A stretch of DNA of 6,849 nt, taken from a bacterium (GTDB taxonomy: Bacteria; BMS3Abin14). The notes under the pieces are model-generated. The model saw only the letters and a list, made by a program, of their open reading frames with translations, was not told the origin of the DNA and did not search any database. The first letter of the stretch is position 1, and each line of letters begins with the position of its first letter. Of this stretch, positions 5,953 to 6,849 are shown one piece after another. The stretch lies in contig JALHUC010000279.1 in the NCBI GenBank assembly GCA_022865845.1, positions 1-6,849 of the forward strand, read 5' to 3'. The translations under genes were made by a program, and so were the position numbers.

Positions 5953-6849
5953 TGGGTTTTCTACCGGTCAGCAGGAAGATCACCCGCGAGATCAAGGAGT
6001 TCATTAAATCACCTCGTTTCGACCCGGAGGCTTCTCCGGAGTCTGACCCGGCGTGGCCGAAGATCTCGATCATCACCCCCTCTTTCAACCAGGCCCCGTT
6101 CCTTGAACGCACCTTTCTCTCCATCCACAATCAGAGGTACCCTAACCTCGAACACATCGTCATTGATGGCGGATCCACCGACGGCAGCGTCGACATCATC
6201 AGGAAATATGAAAGACGCCTCGCCTACTGGCATACCTTACCCGACCGCGGGCAGAGCGACGCCATCAACACAGGCGCCAGATACGCCACCGGTGCCTATA
6301 TGACGTGGATCAACTCCGACGACCTCCTCCTCCCCGGCGCTCTGTATAAAATGGCCGGGGCTTTCATGGATGATCCCGGAACCGACCTCGTCTACGGCGA
6401 TCAGGTGGAAGTGGACGCGGATGATCGCGTCACCAAACGTGTGCACACAATCGATTTCGACATCCGGGATTTCATCTACGAGATCAACATCATCATCCAT
6501 CAGCAGTCCGCCCTTTGGAGGACTGATCTGTTTCACAGGATCGGTGGCCTGAAACTCTACCGATACGCCATGGATTACGACCTCTTTTACAGGATGTATG
6601 CGGCGGGTGCCGACTTCAGAAGGATCCCGGATTTCCTGTCCGCTTTCAGGGTTCACAGCGAAGGGCTCACGGGGTCCGGAGAAGTGGGCCGCCATCGGGG
6701 GGAAGAGGTGAACGCTGTGTTCCGAGATTTCACGGGACGCGACCGAAACCTTTTAGACCGGGCGTTCCTCAGATATTATTACAAGGCTAGGCGGTTCGCT
6801 ATTCAGCCCAGAGCACTTTTGGGGGCTATGGAAAACAGGCTGTGGCGCC
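5952..6849 (+). CDS. Family 2 glycosyltransferase (GT-A fold), 3' end cut by window edge
   Basis: The frame is open for 299 codons from ATG 5952 to the window edge. No other ATG, GTG or TTG start lies between the in-frame TGA at 5931-5933 and this ATG. After a polar stretch of about 36 residues, the GT-A core begins with KISIITPSFNQ (37-47). Then come YPNLEHIVIDGGSTDGS (63-79), DRGQSDAINTG (98-108) and the metal/nucleotide site WINSDD (119-124, D123 and D124). YGD at 148-150, HQQSALWR at 183-190 and MDYDLFYRM at 207-215 complete a pattern typical of inverting GT2 enzymes of O-antigen and capsule loci. These transfer a sugar from a nucleotide-sugar in the cytoplasm. Most of the usual length is present, so the stop probably lies just beyond the window. 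The ribosome-binding site is poor: GGG at 5940-5942, within a short GGGT-AC-ACCC palindrome. The gene is divergent from the asnB operon. Its leucine and isoleucine codons end mainly in C (CTC, ATC), unlike the CTG-rich GT-C gene. Confidence 0.9.
   Translation, partial: MGFLPVSRKITREIKEFIKSPRFDPEASPESDPAWPKISIITPSFNQAPFLERTFLSIHNQRYPNLEHIVIDGGSTDGSVDIIRKYERRLAYWHTLPDRGQSDAINTGARYATGAYMTWINSDDLLLPGALYKMAGAFMDDPGTDLVYGDQVEVDADDRVTKRVHTIDFDIRDFIYEINIIIHQQSALWRTDLFHRIGGLKLYRYAMDYDLFYRMYAAGADFRRIPDFLSAFRVHSEGLTGSGEVGRHRGEEVNAVFRDFTGRDRNLLDRAFLRYYYKARRFAIQPRALLGAMENRLWR

Noticed and set aside
5687..6130. 147-codon minus-strand open frame covering the GT2 start and intergenic region.
   Set aside because: It has no recognisable domain, is antisense to the GT2 N-terminus and crosses both candidate promoters.
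6237..6695. 152-codon minus-strand open frame.
   Set aside because: It is antisense to the GT2 gene, whose IDGGSTDGS and WINSDD motifs are unambiguous on the plus strand.
1..6849. Mobile elements, CRISPR arrays, tRNA/rRNA genes, toxin-antitoxin or phage-defence genes.
   Set aside because: I found no transposase, integrase, regular repeat-spacer pattern or RNA gene signature. Every sizeable gene is a glycan-type enzyme.

Overview
The window is part of a bacterial surface-polysaccharide (O-antigen, capsule or exopolysaccharide) biosynthesis locus. It comes from a moderately GC-rich genome with tightly packed genes. The polyprenyl-phosphate sugar-1-phosphate transferase and the type of AsnB are common in Gram-negative glycan loci. 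A Thermodesulfobacteriota- or Nitrospirota-like host would fit, but that is only a guess because no taxonomic marker is present.

Layout. Positions 1-5608 hold four closely spaced minus-strand genes, transcribed right to left. In order they are: a glutamine-dependent asparagine-synthase-type amidotransferase (asnB, 5608-3662), a family 4 glycosyltransferase (3695-2523, overlapping asnB), a MraY/WecA-type polyprenyl-phosphate sugar-1-phosphate transferase (2505-1498), and a polytopic GT-C-type membrane glycosyltransferase that runs off the left edge (1485-1). Gaps of 17 and 12 bp, plus one overlap, point to a single operon. Positions 5609-5951 are a 343-bp divergent intergenic region. Positions 5952-6849 hold a plus-strand family 2 glycosyltransferase that runs off the right edge.

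How the genes may work together (inference from families). The transferase would load the first sugar phosphate onto undecaprenyl phosphate at the membrane. The GT4 and GT2 enzymes would extend the chain from nucleotide sugars in the cytoplasm. The GT-C protein would add a sugar from a polyprenyl-phosphate donor on the outer face of the membrane. The AsnB homologue would make an amide, most likely on a uronic acid of the glycan or its nucleotide-sugar precursor. No flippase, polymerase or ligase lies in the window, so the pathway type (Wzy or ABC) is undetermined.

The most interesting part is the intergenic region. It contains a good sigma-70-like promoter for the asnB operon (-35 TTGGAA, 17 bp, -10 TATACT, minus strand). 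A perfect 10-bp inverted repeat brackets this promoter with exact symmetry, and a 21-bp dyad is centred near the predicted start of transcription. A perfect 11-bp inverted repeat lies in the predicted 5' leader, and the two outer flanks share a longer imperfect inverted motif. This suggests dedicated regulation of the locus: an operator pair, or more speculatively a small invertible promoter. I saw no mobile elements, RNA genes, CRISPR arrays or convincing terminators. The coding parts look like a recognisable glycan locus rather than a wholly new system.
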